From: an uncultured Winogradskyella sp.
GTDB lineage: Bacteria; Bacteroidota; Bacteroidia; Flavobacteriales; Flavobacteriaceae
Assembly: GCF_947496485.1 (NCBI RefSeq)
Contig: NZ_CANMCZ010000002.1
Coordinates: 248,001 to 312,000, forward strand
Direction of reading: 5' to 3'
Length of the DNA: 64,000 nt
Shown here: positions 34,883 to 43,228 of the stretch, piece after piece
How the letters are laid out: every line of letters starts with the position of its first letter
How positions within the stretch are numbered: the first letter of the stretch is position 1
Notes under the pieces: generated by a model
Told to the model about the DNA's origin: nothing
Databases searched by the model: none
Seen by the model: only the letters and a program-made list of their open reading frames with translations
Made by a program: the position numbers and the translations under genes

Positions 34883-36280
34883 TTATTTTAAACTGCCAAC
34901 CATGTCTTCTGGTTTTACCCATTCGTCATAGTCTTCAGCAGAAACGTAACCTAAATTAATCGCCTCTTCTTTTAAAGTTGTTCCATTTTTATGCGCTGTA
35001 TTTGCAATTTCTGCCGCTTTGTAATAGCCTATTTTGGTGTTTAAGGCTGTTACTAACATCAATGAGTTATTCAACAACTCTTTAATAACTTGATGGTTTG
35101 GCTCTATACCACTAGCACAATGCTCATCAAAACTCACACAGGCATCACCAATTAACTGAGCCGATTGTAAAATATTTGCAGCCATCATTGGTTTAAAGAC
35201 ATTAAGCTCATAATGACCTTGAGTGCCACCAACAGTAACAGCAACATCGTTACCCATTACTTGAGCACAAACCATAGTTAATGCTTCGCATTGTGTTGGG
35301 TTAACTTTTCCTGGCATAATAGAACTTCCTGGTTCGTTTGCCGGAATTATAATTTCGCCAATACCAGAGCGAGGACCAGAAGCCATCATTCTTATATCAT
35401 TTGCTATTTTGTTTAAAGATACTGCGATCTGCTTTAGTGCTCCGTGTGTTTCTACGATGGCATCATGTGCAGCTAAGGCTTCAAATTTATTTTCAGCAGT
35501 AATAAATGGCAATCCAGTAAATTCGGCAATGTATTTTGCGACAAGGACATCATAACCTTCTGGTGTGTTTAATCCTGTGCCAACGGCAGTTCCTCCCAAT
35601 GCTAATTCGCTAAGATGTGCTAAGGTATTTTCTAAAGCTTTTAGACCATGATCTAATTGCGACACATAACCAGAAATTTCCTGACCTAGTGTTAACGGAG
35701 TTGCATCCATTAAATGTGTACGACCTATTTTTACTACATTTTTAAATGCAATGGATTTGTTATGTAATGTATTGCGTAACTGAATGATTCCAGGAATTGT
35801 AGTTTCTACAACTTTCTTATATGCTGCAATATGCATACCAGTAGGAAAGGTATCGTTAGAGGATTGCGATTTGTTAACATCATCATTTGGTTGAATGGTT
35901 TTCTCTCCTTCACCTATCACTTTACCAGCAATTTGATGTGCTCTGTTTGCAACCACTTCGTTTACATTCATATTGCTCTGCGTACCAGAACCCGTTTGCC
36001 AGATGACTAAGGGAAATTGATCGTTGTGCTTATTATCTAATATTTCATCACAAACCTGCGCAATTAAATCGCGCTTCTCCTTAGATAAAACGTCTAATTC
36101 GCAGTTAGCAAAAGCAGCCGCTTTTTTTAGATATGCAAAACCGTGTACGACTTCTAAAGGCATAGAAGCAGGTGCACCAATTTTAAAGTTATTACGTGAT
36201 CGTTCTGTCTGTGCTCCCCAAAGTTTGTCTGCAGGCACTTTAACTTCGCCCATCGTATCTTTTTCTATTCTGTAAGTCAT
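34883..36280 (-). CDS. fumC: Class II fumarate hydratase
   Basis: Interconverts fumarate and malate in the citric acid cycle, without an iron-sulfur cluster. The 465-residue length and the signature [16 protein letters not shown] (about 316-331), plus [23 protein letters not shown] and [12 protein letters not shown], identify the family. It is a single gene; a promoter-like TAATTTTG (minus strand, 36306-36313) lies 26 bases upstream of the start. Confidence 0.95.
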   Translation of the reverse strand: MTYRIEKDTMGEVKVPADKLWGAQTERSRNNFKIGAPASMPLEVVHGFAYLKKAAAFANCELDVLSKEKRDLIAQVCDEILDNKHNDQFPLVIWQTGSGTQSNMNVNEVVANRAHQIAGKVIGEGEKTIQPNDDVNKSQSSNDTFPTGMHIAAYKKVVETTIPGIIQLRNTLHNKSIAFKNVVKIGRTHLMDATPLTLGQEISGYVSQLDHGLKALENTLAHLSELALGGTAVGTGLNTPEGYDVLVAKYIAEFTGLPFITAENKFEALAAHDAIVETHGALKQIAVSLNKIANDIRMMASGPRSGIGEIIIPANEPGSSIMPGKVNPTQCEALTMVCAQVMGNDVAVTVGGTQGHYELNVFKPMMAANILQSAQLIGDACVSFDEHCASGIEPNHQVIKELLNNSLMLVTALNTKIGYYKAAEIANTAHKNGTTLKEEAINLGYVSAEDYDEWVKPEDMVGSLK

Positions 36281-36592
36281 TGTGTTGTAATTTATATAGG
36301 TATTACAAAATTACAGATTTTGAAAGTTAATTAATACAGAATATGGGCTTTTATTTGAAGAATTGTAAAGCCTAAACGTTAATAAGTTTTGTCTCTAAAA
36401 GCGAAATATACGTTGTTCTACGTATTGATAATCTACTAGGAAAAAACTAACTTCGCTTACTTGTACTGAACTTGTTTCAGTAAAATTTGATATAGGTCAT
36501 TAAAACGGACCCATATCACTAAGTTGTGCTTCATTATTTCTCACTCAATTGAAGTTAAATAATTATCCTACCTTATAAGAAATCTATAACCA
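36281..36592. other. 312-base intergenic region between fumC and a DUF6090 gene
   Basis: It contains the fumC -7 box (CAAAATTA, 36306-36313), one copy of an 18-base imperfect palindrome (36408-36425) and the element AAAAAACTAACTT (36441-36453) with TGATATAGGTCAT (36488-36500). The last two are shared with the region upstream of the second DUF6090 gene. No small gene was identified here. Confidence 0.7.
36408..36425. promoter_or_regulatory. Imperfect palindrome ATACGT(T/A)GTTCTACGTAT, copy 1
   Basis: ATACGTTGTTCTACGTAT differs by one base from the perfect copy at 61836-61853. It lies 168 bases before the first DUF6090 gene. No TAnnTTTG box follows it at the distance seen for copy 2, so it may be degenerate. 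Confidence 0.5.
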
Positions 36593-37636
36593 ATGATAAA
36601 GTTCTTTAGAAAAATAAGACAAAACTTACTATCTGAAAACAAAATTAGTAAGTATTTGATTTATGCCATTGGAGAAATAATACTTGTGGTTATAGGTATC
36701 TTAATTGCCCTCAACATAAATAACAAAAATGAGCAACGAATAAAAGCAGAAAAACTCGACACTATTTACATTGAAATTCAAAGAGAACTAGCATTAAATA
36801 TTAATAGAGTTTCATTTCTCATTGATTTTTACGAGAAAAAAGATTCACTAATTTATTTGGTACTAAATAATAAATTAGCAAAAGCAGATTATATTAAAAC
36901 ACCAGAAATTTCTTTTGTTTTATTTGACAATCATCAATTTAACATTCAAAATAAGGGCTATTTGAGATTAACTAATGAACTTGATATTTTACCTGAAAAT
37001 TTTAGTGCTATTCTAAACAAATTGAATATAGTTTATGAAGAAAATAAATATGTAACAGATAACGCTCAACGGCAGTATAATGAATTTAATTGGAACTCAG
37101 CAAAAAGTTTATCTGATTCAAAAATTTGGTATTTAGATTTTTTTTATAAGAATAATTTGAATGATGAAGCTCTTGAATATATGATTAACGACCCTTTTTA
37201 TAAAAATAAGGTATTGGATTATAAAGTATTTTATATTAATTTGTATTTGCCAAGATTTAAGAAAAATGCAGTAAGTGCATACGAAGCCTTATCAAAAATA
37301 ACTGGCAAGAAAGATCATATCGATACATCCATTTATTTTCAAACCGACGATGACTTGTCAAAATATGTTGGTGAGTTTAAAATTAATTCGAATGATGCTA
37401 GATTTAATGAAGAAGAAGGATATAATATTATAAATTTTGAAGTAAGGGATAGTCAATTTTACTGCACTATATTTGGAGATATTGAAATTGAACTGTTCCC
37501 ACACGCGGAAAACGTTTTCATTTTGGGTGATCAGGACGATGCTAAATTTAGCTTTATTCAAAATGAAAATGGTCATACTACAGGATTTCAACTATTTAAT
37601 GAATCTGTGTATACAGATTGGTCAAAAATTCAATAA
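36593..37636 (+). CDS. DUF6090-family membrane protein
   Basis: A 347-residue protein. The N-terminus MIKFFRKIRQNLLSENKISKY followed by YAIGEIILVVIGILIALNINN is the DUF6090 hallmark: a basic amphipathic start, a GEI motif and one transmembrane helix (about 24-42). A helical region (about 45-250) and a compact C-terminal domain follow; the latter has a TDDDLSKYVGEF-type start resembling DUF3471-like beta domains. The function is unknown. A paralogue at 62487-63770 has the same N-terminus and shared upstream DNA. Confidence 0.85.
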   Translation: MIKFFRKIRQNLLSENKISKYLIYAIGEIILVVIGILIALNINNKNEQRIKAEKLDTIYIEIQRELALNINRVSFLIDFYEKKDSLIYLVLNNKLAKADYIKTPEISFVLFDNHQFNIQNKGYLRLTNELDILPENFSAILNKLNIVYEENKYVTDNAQRQYNEFNWNSAKSLSDSKIWYLDFFYKNNLNDEALEYMINDPFYKNKVLDYKVFYINLYLPRFKKNAVSAYEALSKITGKKDHIDTSIYFQTDDDLSKYVGEFKINSNDARFNEEEGYNIINFEVRDSQFYCTIFGDIEIELFPHAENVFILGDQDDAKFSFIQNENGHTTGFQLFNESVYTDWSKIQ

Positions 37637-37733
37637 ATAGCGAAAGCACAACACCTTGTATAATTAATTGCTGAAACACGCAACGAAATCATACGCAACA
37701 ACGTTAAGCGTAACTGTCAGTTTCGCATAAATA
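37637..37733. other. Intergenic segment with GTATAATTAATTGC and AACGTT motifs
   Basis: The segment after the DUF6090 gene contains CACAACACCTTGTATAATTA, then ACGCAACGAAATCATACGC and AACAACGTTAAGCGTAAC. From memory, similar sequences occur downstream of many genes in Flavobacteriaceae. It is probably a decayed dispersed element rather than part of a gene. Confidence 0.35.
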
Positions 37734-38426
37734 TTAACCCTCAACTTTAGGCAAATGAACACCTCGTGTTAGTAAAACAACACCCATTGCTACCAGCCAT
37801 AATACTTTAACATGGAATAGTGGTTTATAGATTTCGTAATTATCTGGTATACCCATAACAATACCCATAGCAGCAAGACCTAATAGCACTGTAAACCAGC
37901 CCAACCATTTACTAACGATATGCCATTTAATAAAACCAGCACCCAATAATACCAAGCCAACACCAGAGAACACACGCCCAAAACGAATAAAGCAGGTCAC
38001 ATACTGGTTAGTATATAGAATATCATTGACAAAGGCTTGGATTTCGGTTGCAGATTTTCCTGCCGTTTCACCAACTCCCCAAGCACCAAAATTATAGAAA
38101 TACGCATTAGCAATTGCTAAGGTAAACGTACCAATAATTACCATACCAGCACCTGGCAATAGCATTACACGATAAGGTTTACATGCTGTAGCAGCTACTA
38201 AGGCAAAGAGTGCAATACCCATAGTTACCCAACCAAATATATGAATACGGTACATCCAAATCCATGTCCATACATCTTCTCCAATAGCCTCAAAATCTTC
38301 AGCGACAATATACTCACCAATATGATGTGGCGATAAGGCCCAACCTAGCCATAGCATTAATGCAGCAGCTATAAAAGCCCAACCTGTAAATTTAGTTTCA
38401 AAATCTTTTTTTATGATATTCATCAT
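37734..38426 (-). CDS. Multi-span membrane protein divergent to the sulfite oxidase operon
   Basis: A 230-residue inner-membrane protein with about six hydrophobic helices. The N-terminal part has WAFIAAALMLWLGWALSPHHIGEY, with a His-His pair after helix 1, and tryptophans and histidines recur near helix ends (RIHIFGWVTMG, KPLFHVKVLWLVAMG). Such His positions could ligate heme, but no family is recognised. It shares a 121-base divergent region, with its inverted repeat, with the sulfite oxidase operon, so common control is likely. Confidence 0.75.
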   Translation of the reverse strand: MMNIIKKDFETKFTGWAFIAAALMLWLGWALSPHHIGEYIVAEDFEAIGEDVWTWIWMYRIHIFGWVTMGIALFALVAATACKPYRVMLLPGAGMVIIGTFTLAIANAYFYNFGAWGVGETAGKSATEIQAFVNDILYTNQYVTCFIRFGRVFSGVGLVLLGAGFIKWHIVSKWLGWFTVLLGLAAMGIVMGIPDNYEIYKPLFHVKVLWLVAMGVVLLTRGVHLPKVEG

Positions 38427-38470
38427 TGTGTGTTTTTAAGTAATTTTTCAATTTAGTGTTATCAATAAAA

Positions 38471-38492
38471 TATGTTTGTAACATTAGTTACA
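38471..38492 (+). promoter_or_regulatory. Sulfite oxidase operon promoter with overlapping inverted repeat
   Basis: TATGTTTG (38471-38478) fits the TAnnTTTG box on the plus strand. TGTAAC-N4-GTTACA (38477-38492) overlaps its end and the expected transcription start, a repressor-like position. The repeat has the size and symmetry of Crp/Fnr-family operators. The regulator is not in the window. Confidence 0.6.
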
Positions 38493-38547
38493 GAGGTTGA
38501 ATAGAGAAACAGTAACTTGTAAAGTCGATTGATTAAATTATAAGTTT

Positions 38548-39768
38548 TTGAAAAGAAAAGATTTTATAAAAAAGACAACTCTAAGTTCCTTAGCAATGGT
38601 TATAGGAGCAGAGCTTGTTTTTGGTTCAAAAATGCTTGAAGGTTATATCCCATTAGCATTGCAAGATCCTGACCCTTTTAAGCTATTTAATAAGCATAAG
38701 GACATGGTTGTGCTAAATGATAAACCTTGGAATATTGAAGCACAAGCCCATTTATTGGATGATAAAATCACACCGAATTCGTGCATGTTTATTAGAAACA
38801 ATGGATTGGTACCAGAAGGTATTGATGCAAAAGCATGGACGTTGACTATTGATGGTGAATCGGTTAAAAACCAAAAAACATATACACTAGAGGAGTTAAA
38901 ATCTAAGTTTAACCATCACACCTATCAATTAACATTAGAATGTGGAGGTAATGGACGCGCTGAGTTTAATCCTCCGGCAAAAGGCAACCAATGGACGGTT
39001 GGTGCTGTACATTGTGCCTCTTGGACAGGTGTGAGATTACGTGATGTTTTAGAAGATGCAGGTATTAAAAGTAATGCGGTTTATATAGGGTTTCATGCTG
39101 TGGATAAGCATTTGAGTATGGATCCTAAAAAAGAACCGATTTCTAGAGGTTGTCCTATGTCTAAAGCCTTACAAGATGAAACCATTTTGGCTTTTAAAAT
39201 GAATGGTAAAGCTATTCCTTTAATTCATGGTTATCCTTTGCGTTTGGTTGCTGGTGGTTGGCCAGCTTCAGTGTCTGGCAAATGGGTAAACAGAATTAGT
39301 ATTAGAAACAAAGTTCATGATGGTACAAAAATGACAGGAACTGCGTATAGAGTTCCATGTAAGCCAGTTGCACCAGGCGAAAAAGTGAAAGATGAGGATA
39401 TGTGCATTATCGAATCTATGCCTGTAAAATCATTAATTACGTATCCTAAAACTGGAGCAATAATCAGTAAGAGTAAGTCTCTAAATATTAGAGGACATGC
39501 TTGGGCAGGAGAATTAGAGGTCGCTAAAATGGAATATTCCATAGATTTTGGGTCGACATGGAACACCTGTACTATTGAAAAGCCAGCCAATCGTTTGGCA
39601 TGGCAACATTTTTCAGCACGTGTTGATTTTCCAAAAAGTGGTTATTACGAAGTGTGGGCAAGAGCAACGGATACCAATGGATTAGCGCAGCCTATGTTAT
39701 TGCCAGGATGGAATCCGAAAGGCTATTTGAATAATGCCTGCCATAGAATAGCAGTAAAAGTGAAATAA
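38548..39768 (+). CDS. Molybdopterin-dependent sulfite oxidase / sulfite dehydrogenase catalytic subunit
   Basis: A 406-residue protein of the sulfite oxidase fold. C132 in LTLECGGNGRAEF corresponds to the cysteine that binds molybdenum (C207 in the human enzyme). The Mo-cofactor domain (about 55-270) is followed by the dimerisation domain (about 275-400). The N-terminus KRKDFIKK followed by a hydrophobic stretch looks like a Tat signal, but with Arg-Lys in place of the twin arginines. The start is TTG: the frame is closed by a stop 18 bases upstream and no ATG lies between. A cytochrome c gene follows directly, so electrons from sulfite probably pass to it in the periplasm. Related family members oxidise other substrates (YedY-like methionine sulfoxide reductase), so the reaction is likely but not certain. 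Confidence 0.87.
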   Translation: MKRKDFIKKTTLSSLAMVIGAELVFGSKMLEGYIPLALQDPDPFKLFNKHKDMVVLNDKPWNIEAQAHLLDDKITPNSCMFIRNNGLVPEGIDAKAWTLTIDGESVKNQKTYTLEELKSKFNHHTYQLTLECGGNGRAEFNPPAKGNQWTVGAVHCASWTGVRLRDVLEDAGIKSNAVYIGFHAVDKHLSMDPKKEPISRGCPMSKALQDETILAFKMNGKAIPLIHGYPLRLVAGGWPASVSGKWVNRISIRNKVHDGTKMTGTAYRVPCKPVAPGEKVKDEDMCIIESMPVKSLITYPKTGAIISKSKSLNIRGHAWAGELEVAKMEYSIDFGSTWNTCTIEKPANRLAWQHFSARVDFPKSGYYEVWARATDTNGLAQPMLLPGWNPKGYLNNACHRIAVKVK

Positions 39769-40242
39769 ATGGCAGAAGAATTCAATTTTAAATCGGAAGT
39801 AAAAAAGCTTTATAGCTTATTACTGTTCCTTTTCACCTTGTTTGTCGTTGGTGGTGGAGGCTTAATTTATTATGTGAATAATCCTGATGTTTTTGATTTT
39901 GAGTCGAAAACAGAAACCATTGCTGTCGCTCCAATTGAAGAAGACGAAGACCGAATTGAAAATGGGATACATGTAAGGACTGGTTTAATTGATGCAGAAG
40001 GGTTAATGACTGTAGTCAATAATTGTACTAATTGCCATTCGGCTAAGATTGTGACTCAAAATAGAATGAATACTGAACGTTGGAATGCAACAATCAAATG
40101 GATGCAAGAGACTCAAAATCTATGGGATTTGGGCGGTAATCAAGAAATAATTGTTAATTATTTGGTTGCTAATTATCCGCCAAAAGCAATGGGAAGGCGT
40201 ATGGAGTTAACAGATATAAAATGGTATGAATTGGAGGATTAG
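39769..40242 (+). CDS. Membrane-anchored monoheme cytochrome c
   Basis: A 157-residue protein with an N-terminal transmembrane anchor (about 16-36), an acidic linker and a single heme motif C86-T-N-C89-H90. Met candidates for the sixth ligand lie at RMNTERW and KWMQE. It begins on the base after the sulfite oxidase stop, so it is almost certainly its electron acceptor (SorB-like role), held on the periplasmic face of the inner membrane. Confidence 0.87.
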   Translation: MAEEFNFKSEVKKLYSLLLFLFTLFVVGGGGLIYYVNNPDVFDFESKTETIAVAPIEEDEDRIENGIHVRTGLIDAEGLMTVVNNCTNCHSAKIVTQNRMNTERWNATIKWMQETQNLWDLGGNQEIIVNYLVANYPPKAMGRRMELTDIKWYELED

Positions 40243-41143
40243 TTTTATAGCCATTACTCTGGTTTTGTTGTCTTGTCAAAAAGACAAGACGGTTATAACA
40301 AATACTAAAGTGTCTTACATAATAGAGGTAGAGACTTTAAAAACAGTGGTTGATGAGCCATATATAAAAATATTAGATTTCAGAAAAAAAGAGTTTTATG
40401 ATAATGAACATATGCAAGGAGCAATACATATTTGGAGAACAGATATTGAAAATACATCCTTTCCATATGGTGGTATGATGCCAAGTAGAGAACAGATTGA
40501 AACTTTATTTGGAAAATTAGGTATAAATACTAATGATACAATTATAGTTTATGATGATAATGGGATGTGCGAATCCTCGAGATTATGGTGGATATTGCAA
40601 TACTATAATTTTAAAAATATTAAGTTATTGAATGGAGGGTTTTCTGAATGGAAGGCAAATAAAGGACAAGTAACGACTAAAGTACCTAGACTAATAGAAA
40701 CAGAATTTAAACTGAGTAATGAACCTAAGCTAGAGTATTTTATTTCAAAAGCGGAAATGGAAAATGCTTTACATCAAAATACGGTAATAATAGATACCAG
40801 GACTACGGATGAGTTTTCTGGTAAGCGACATAAAAGAGGTGCTTTTAAAGGGGGTAGAATTCCAAAGAGTATTCATATGGATTGGGCAAAAGCCATAAAT
40901 CATAATACTGATAAACGTCTAAAATCTGTAGAAGAATTAGAAGCTATTTATAGCCTATTAAATTTAAATAAGAAGGATTCAATAATTGTGTATTGTCATA
41001 GCGGTGTAAGATCAGCGCATACAGCATTTGTACTTACACAGCTATTAGGATACAAAAATGTAAGGAATTACGATGGGTCATGGATTGAATGGAGCTATTT
41101 CGATAACTTACCTTTTGAAAGCGATAGTATAACGAAAAATTAA
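40226..41143 (+). CDS. Tandem rhodanese-domain sulfurtransferase, lipoprotein
   Basis: A 305-residue protein with a lipoprotein signal (MNWRISFIAITLVLLSC, Cys 17). It has two rhodanese domains: the first (about 30-150) has YDDNGMCESSR where the active cysteine would be, and is probably inactive; the second (about 170-300) has the full loop C257-HSGVRS. This is the thiosulfate or mercaptopyruvate sulfurtransferase layout. It overlaps the cytochrome gene by 17 bases. Rhodaneses release sulfite when using thiosulfate, so the enzyme may supply the sulfite oxidase encoded upstream; this link is inferred. Confidence 0.87.
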   Translation: MNWRISFIAITLVLLSCQKDKTVITNTKVSYIIEVETLKTVVDEPYIKILDFRKKEFYDNEHMQGAIHIWRTDIENTSFPYGGMMPSREQIETLFGKLGINTNDTIIVYDDNGMCESSRLWWILQYYNFKNIKLLNGGFSEWKANKGQVTTKVPRLIETEFKLSNEPKLEYFISKAEMENALHQNTVIIDTRTTDEFSGKRHKRGAFKGGRIPKSIHMDWAKAINHNTDKRLKSVEELEAIYSLLNLNKKDSIIVYCHSGVRSAHTAFVLTQLLGYKNVRNYDGSWIEWSYFDNLPFESDSITKN

Positions 41144-41151
41144 AAATTAAA

Positions 41152-42027
41152 ATGGAAAAATATTTAGATGCATTTGTAAATGCTTTTACTGGCACAGCAG
41201 ACTGGACATGGAAATCGATTTTATTTGAAGTACCATGGTACACCAATTATTTTTGGGGACTCACAGCCATTTCGCTTTTTGTGTGGCTTTTAGAAATTGC
41301 ATTTCCTTGGCGAAAAGAGCAATCTATATTTAGACGCGATTTTTGGTTAGATGCGTTTTACATGTACTTTAACTTTTTTATGTTCTCGATAGTAATTAGT
41401 GGTTTTTATGAAATTCTAGGCTTACTGTTTGGTGAAATCAATATTACAGCTAAAAGCATTGCGCTATTAGATATTTCAAATTGGGCACCTTGGGCACAGC
41501 TGTTGGTATTTTTTATTATTCTAGATTTTGTGCAATGGTTTACCCATGTTTTATTACATAAATATCGTTTTTTATGGAAATTTCATAAGGTGCACCATAG
41601 TGTTAAAGAAATGGGCTTTGCAGCACATTTAAGATACCATTGGATGGAGAATGTTTTGTACAAACCGCTTAAAACTTTTGGAGTAATGCTTCTTGGTGGT
41701 TTTGAACCAGAGCAGGCCTATATCGTTCACTTTATTGCCATTGCTATTGGTCACTTTAACCATTCTAACATTAAGATTACTTGGGGACCACTGAAGTATA
41801 TATTTAACAATCCGGTGATGCATTTGTATCATCATGCTTTTGTGCTTCCAGAAGGTACCTATGGTGTTAATTATGGTATTAGTTTAAGTCTTTGGGATTA
41901 TATTTTTAAAACTAATTATATACCAGAAGATAGTGGTACAATAGAAATTGGGTTTAAAGGCGATGATAAGTTTCCTAAAGATTTTATACATCAAAATCTT
42001 TATGGTTTCAAAAAAGGTGAGAAATAG
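41152..42027 (+). CDS. Sterol desaturase / fatty acid hydroxylase family membrane enzyme
   Basis: A 291-residue integral membrane protein with about four to five hydrophobic segments. The di-iron histidine motifs of the family are seen in order: HVLLHKYRFLWKFHKVHHS (about 130-148), an HFNHSN motif (about 200) and MHLYHHAF (about 222-229). It would hydroxylate or desaturate a lipid. Its position, 8 bases after the rhodanese gene, puts it in the sulfite operon, but no metabolic link is obvious. Close relatives are alkylglycerol monooxygenase-like proteins. Confidence 0.87.
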   Translation: MEKYLDAFVNAFTGTADWTWKSILFEVPWYTNYFWGLTAISLFVWLLEIAFPWRKEQSIFRRDFWLDAFYMYFNFFMFSIVISGFYEILGLLFGEINITAKSIALLDISNWAPWAQLLVFFIILDFVQWFTHVLLHKYRFLWKFHKVHHSVKEMGFAAHLRYHWMENVLYKPLKTFGVMLLGGFEPEQAYIVHFIAIAIGHFNHSNIKITWGPLKYIFNNPVMHLYHHAFVLPEGTYGVNYGISLSLWDYIFKTNYIPEDSGTIEIGFKGDDKFPKDFIHQNLYGFKKGEK

Positions 42028-42046
42028 TTTAAAACGTTATCACTAT

Positions 42047-42073
42047 TTGGCTAATAATTTAATTATTAGCCAA
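42047..42073. terminator. 27-base near-perfect inverted repeat between convergent genes
   Basis: Arms of 13 bases, TTGGCTAATAATT and its exact complement, surround a single central base. There is no T run. It lies between convergent genes and probably stops or stabilises both transcripts. Confidence 0.55.
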
Positions 42074-42139
42074 CAATTTACCATCAAGTACTTAAGTTTT
42101 AGGTTTGGTGTATTAGCTAATTCTTAATTGTGAAAACAC

Positions 42140-43180
42140 TCAAAATTTAATTCCAAATTTAAAGCCTAGAGTAAAATTAAATTCTGTTCCGTCATCAACC
42201 CCTTGAATATTTGATCGTCTAAAATTTAAGAAATAGCCATCTATATCTTCATCCAAAACATCTGTTTCTGGGTTGTAATTTCGATTAGGATTTTTTATTT
42301 CCACAAATCTCAATCCAAAACCAGAATAGAGGTCGAGATATAAGCGTTTACCTATTGGGAAATTAATACCGTATTTTAGATTAAATACATCAATAGATTT
42401 TTGAACTGCAAACGTTTCTCTAACAAAGTAACTTATATCTTCATTTGTTCGCGTAAATCTTAAATCGTCATTAAACTGATAGCGTAAAAAGCGCGCTTCT
42501 AAGCCTATATATTCATTTATTCTTGGGTTACTAGAGACATTAACCAGATTATAATATTTCAACTCATAACGAAACATTCTACCTTTATTCTCTACAAGCT
42601 TAAAGTCTGGTTCACCACCAAGCCTGTCCGTATAAACAGTTCCGTATTCTCCACTAATACTCATGCGATCTGCAAAAAAGTATTCTGCACCAATGGTTAG
42701 CATAGGTTGAGAAAAAGCATCTATAGCTTTTAGAGGAGTTGTATAAATGAAGATGTCATTTTTATTAAAGCGGAGTGCTTTCTTTTTGGGTATATAAAAT
42801 GTGTTAGTACTACTATCTATCTGAAAATATAAATGTTTCTGATATGTAAATCGTTTTTGGTTGGTTAAATCTACTAAAAAACCCGCACCAAAGGAATAAG
42901 GTATAAATAGATTAAAAAAGATAGCGGGAGATGTTTTTCTTGGAAATTTAAAATCGTTAGAAATGCTACCATTGCTTAATTTAATGACCAAAGAATCTTT
43001 TGTACGCTTCGGAAAAATTTCTGTTGTACCGTCTTCAACAGTTGATGTTCCATTGTTAAACTCTACTCTGGTATTAGTTGGTGCCGTAATGGTGACTCTA
43101 GTCGTTTTACCATTAACTAAAGTTGCACACGAGGTACATAAAAGTAATAGTAAAATAAGTTTCAGAAAATGATGCATCAA
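42140..43180 (-). CDS. Envelope lipoprotein of unknown function
   Basis: A 346-residue protein with a lipoprotein signal (LLLLLLCTSC). The first part (about 25-75) resembles a small PEGA-type beta domain (TRVTITAPTNTRVEFNNGTSTVEDG). The rest is beta-rich with alternating hydrophobic residues, as in small outer-membrane barrels (for example RMSISGEYGTVY and the final FNFTLGFKFGIKF, which ends in Phe). Taken together it may be an outer-membrane-associated protein. The start is the first of two adjacent Met codons (43180 or 43177). lolD lies 48 bases upstream on the same strand. Confidence 0.72.
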   Translation of the reverse strand: MMHHFLKLILLLLLCTSCATLVNGKTTRVTITAPTNTRVEFNNGTSTVEDGTTEIFPKRTKDSLVIKLSNGSISNDFKFPRKTSPAIFFNLFIPYSFGAGFLVDLTNQKRFTYQKHLYFQIDSSTNTFYIPKKKALRFNKNDIFIYTTPLKAIDAFSQPMLTIGAEYFFADRMSISGEYGTVYTDRLGGEPDFKLVENKGRMFRYELKYYNLVNVSSNPRINEYIGLEARFLRYQFNDDLRFTRTNEDISYFVRETFAVQKSIDVFNLKYGINFPIGKRLYLDLYSGFGLRFVEIKNPNRNYNPETDVLDEDIDGYFLNFRRSNIQGVDDGTEFNFTLGFKFGIKF

Positions 43181-43228
43181 GGTGTTTTACTTAAGATGTA
43201 AAAAGTGTGAAATGGTTGCGTGAATTGG

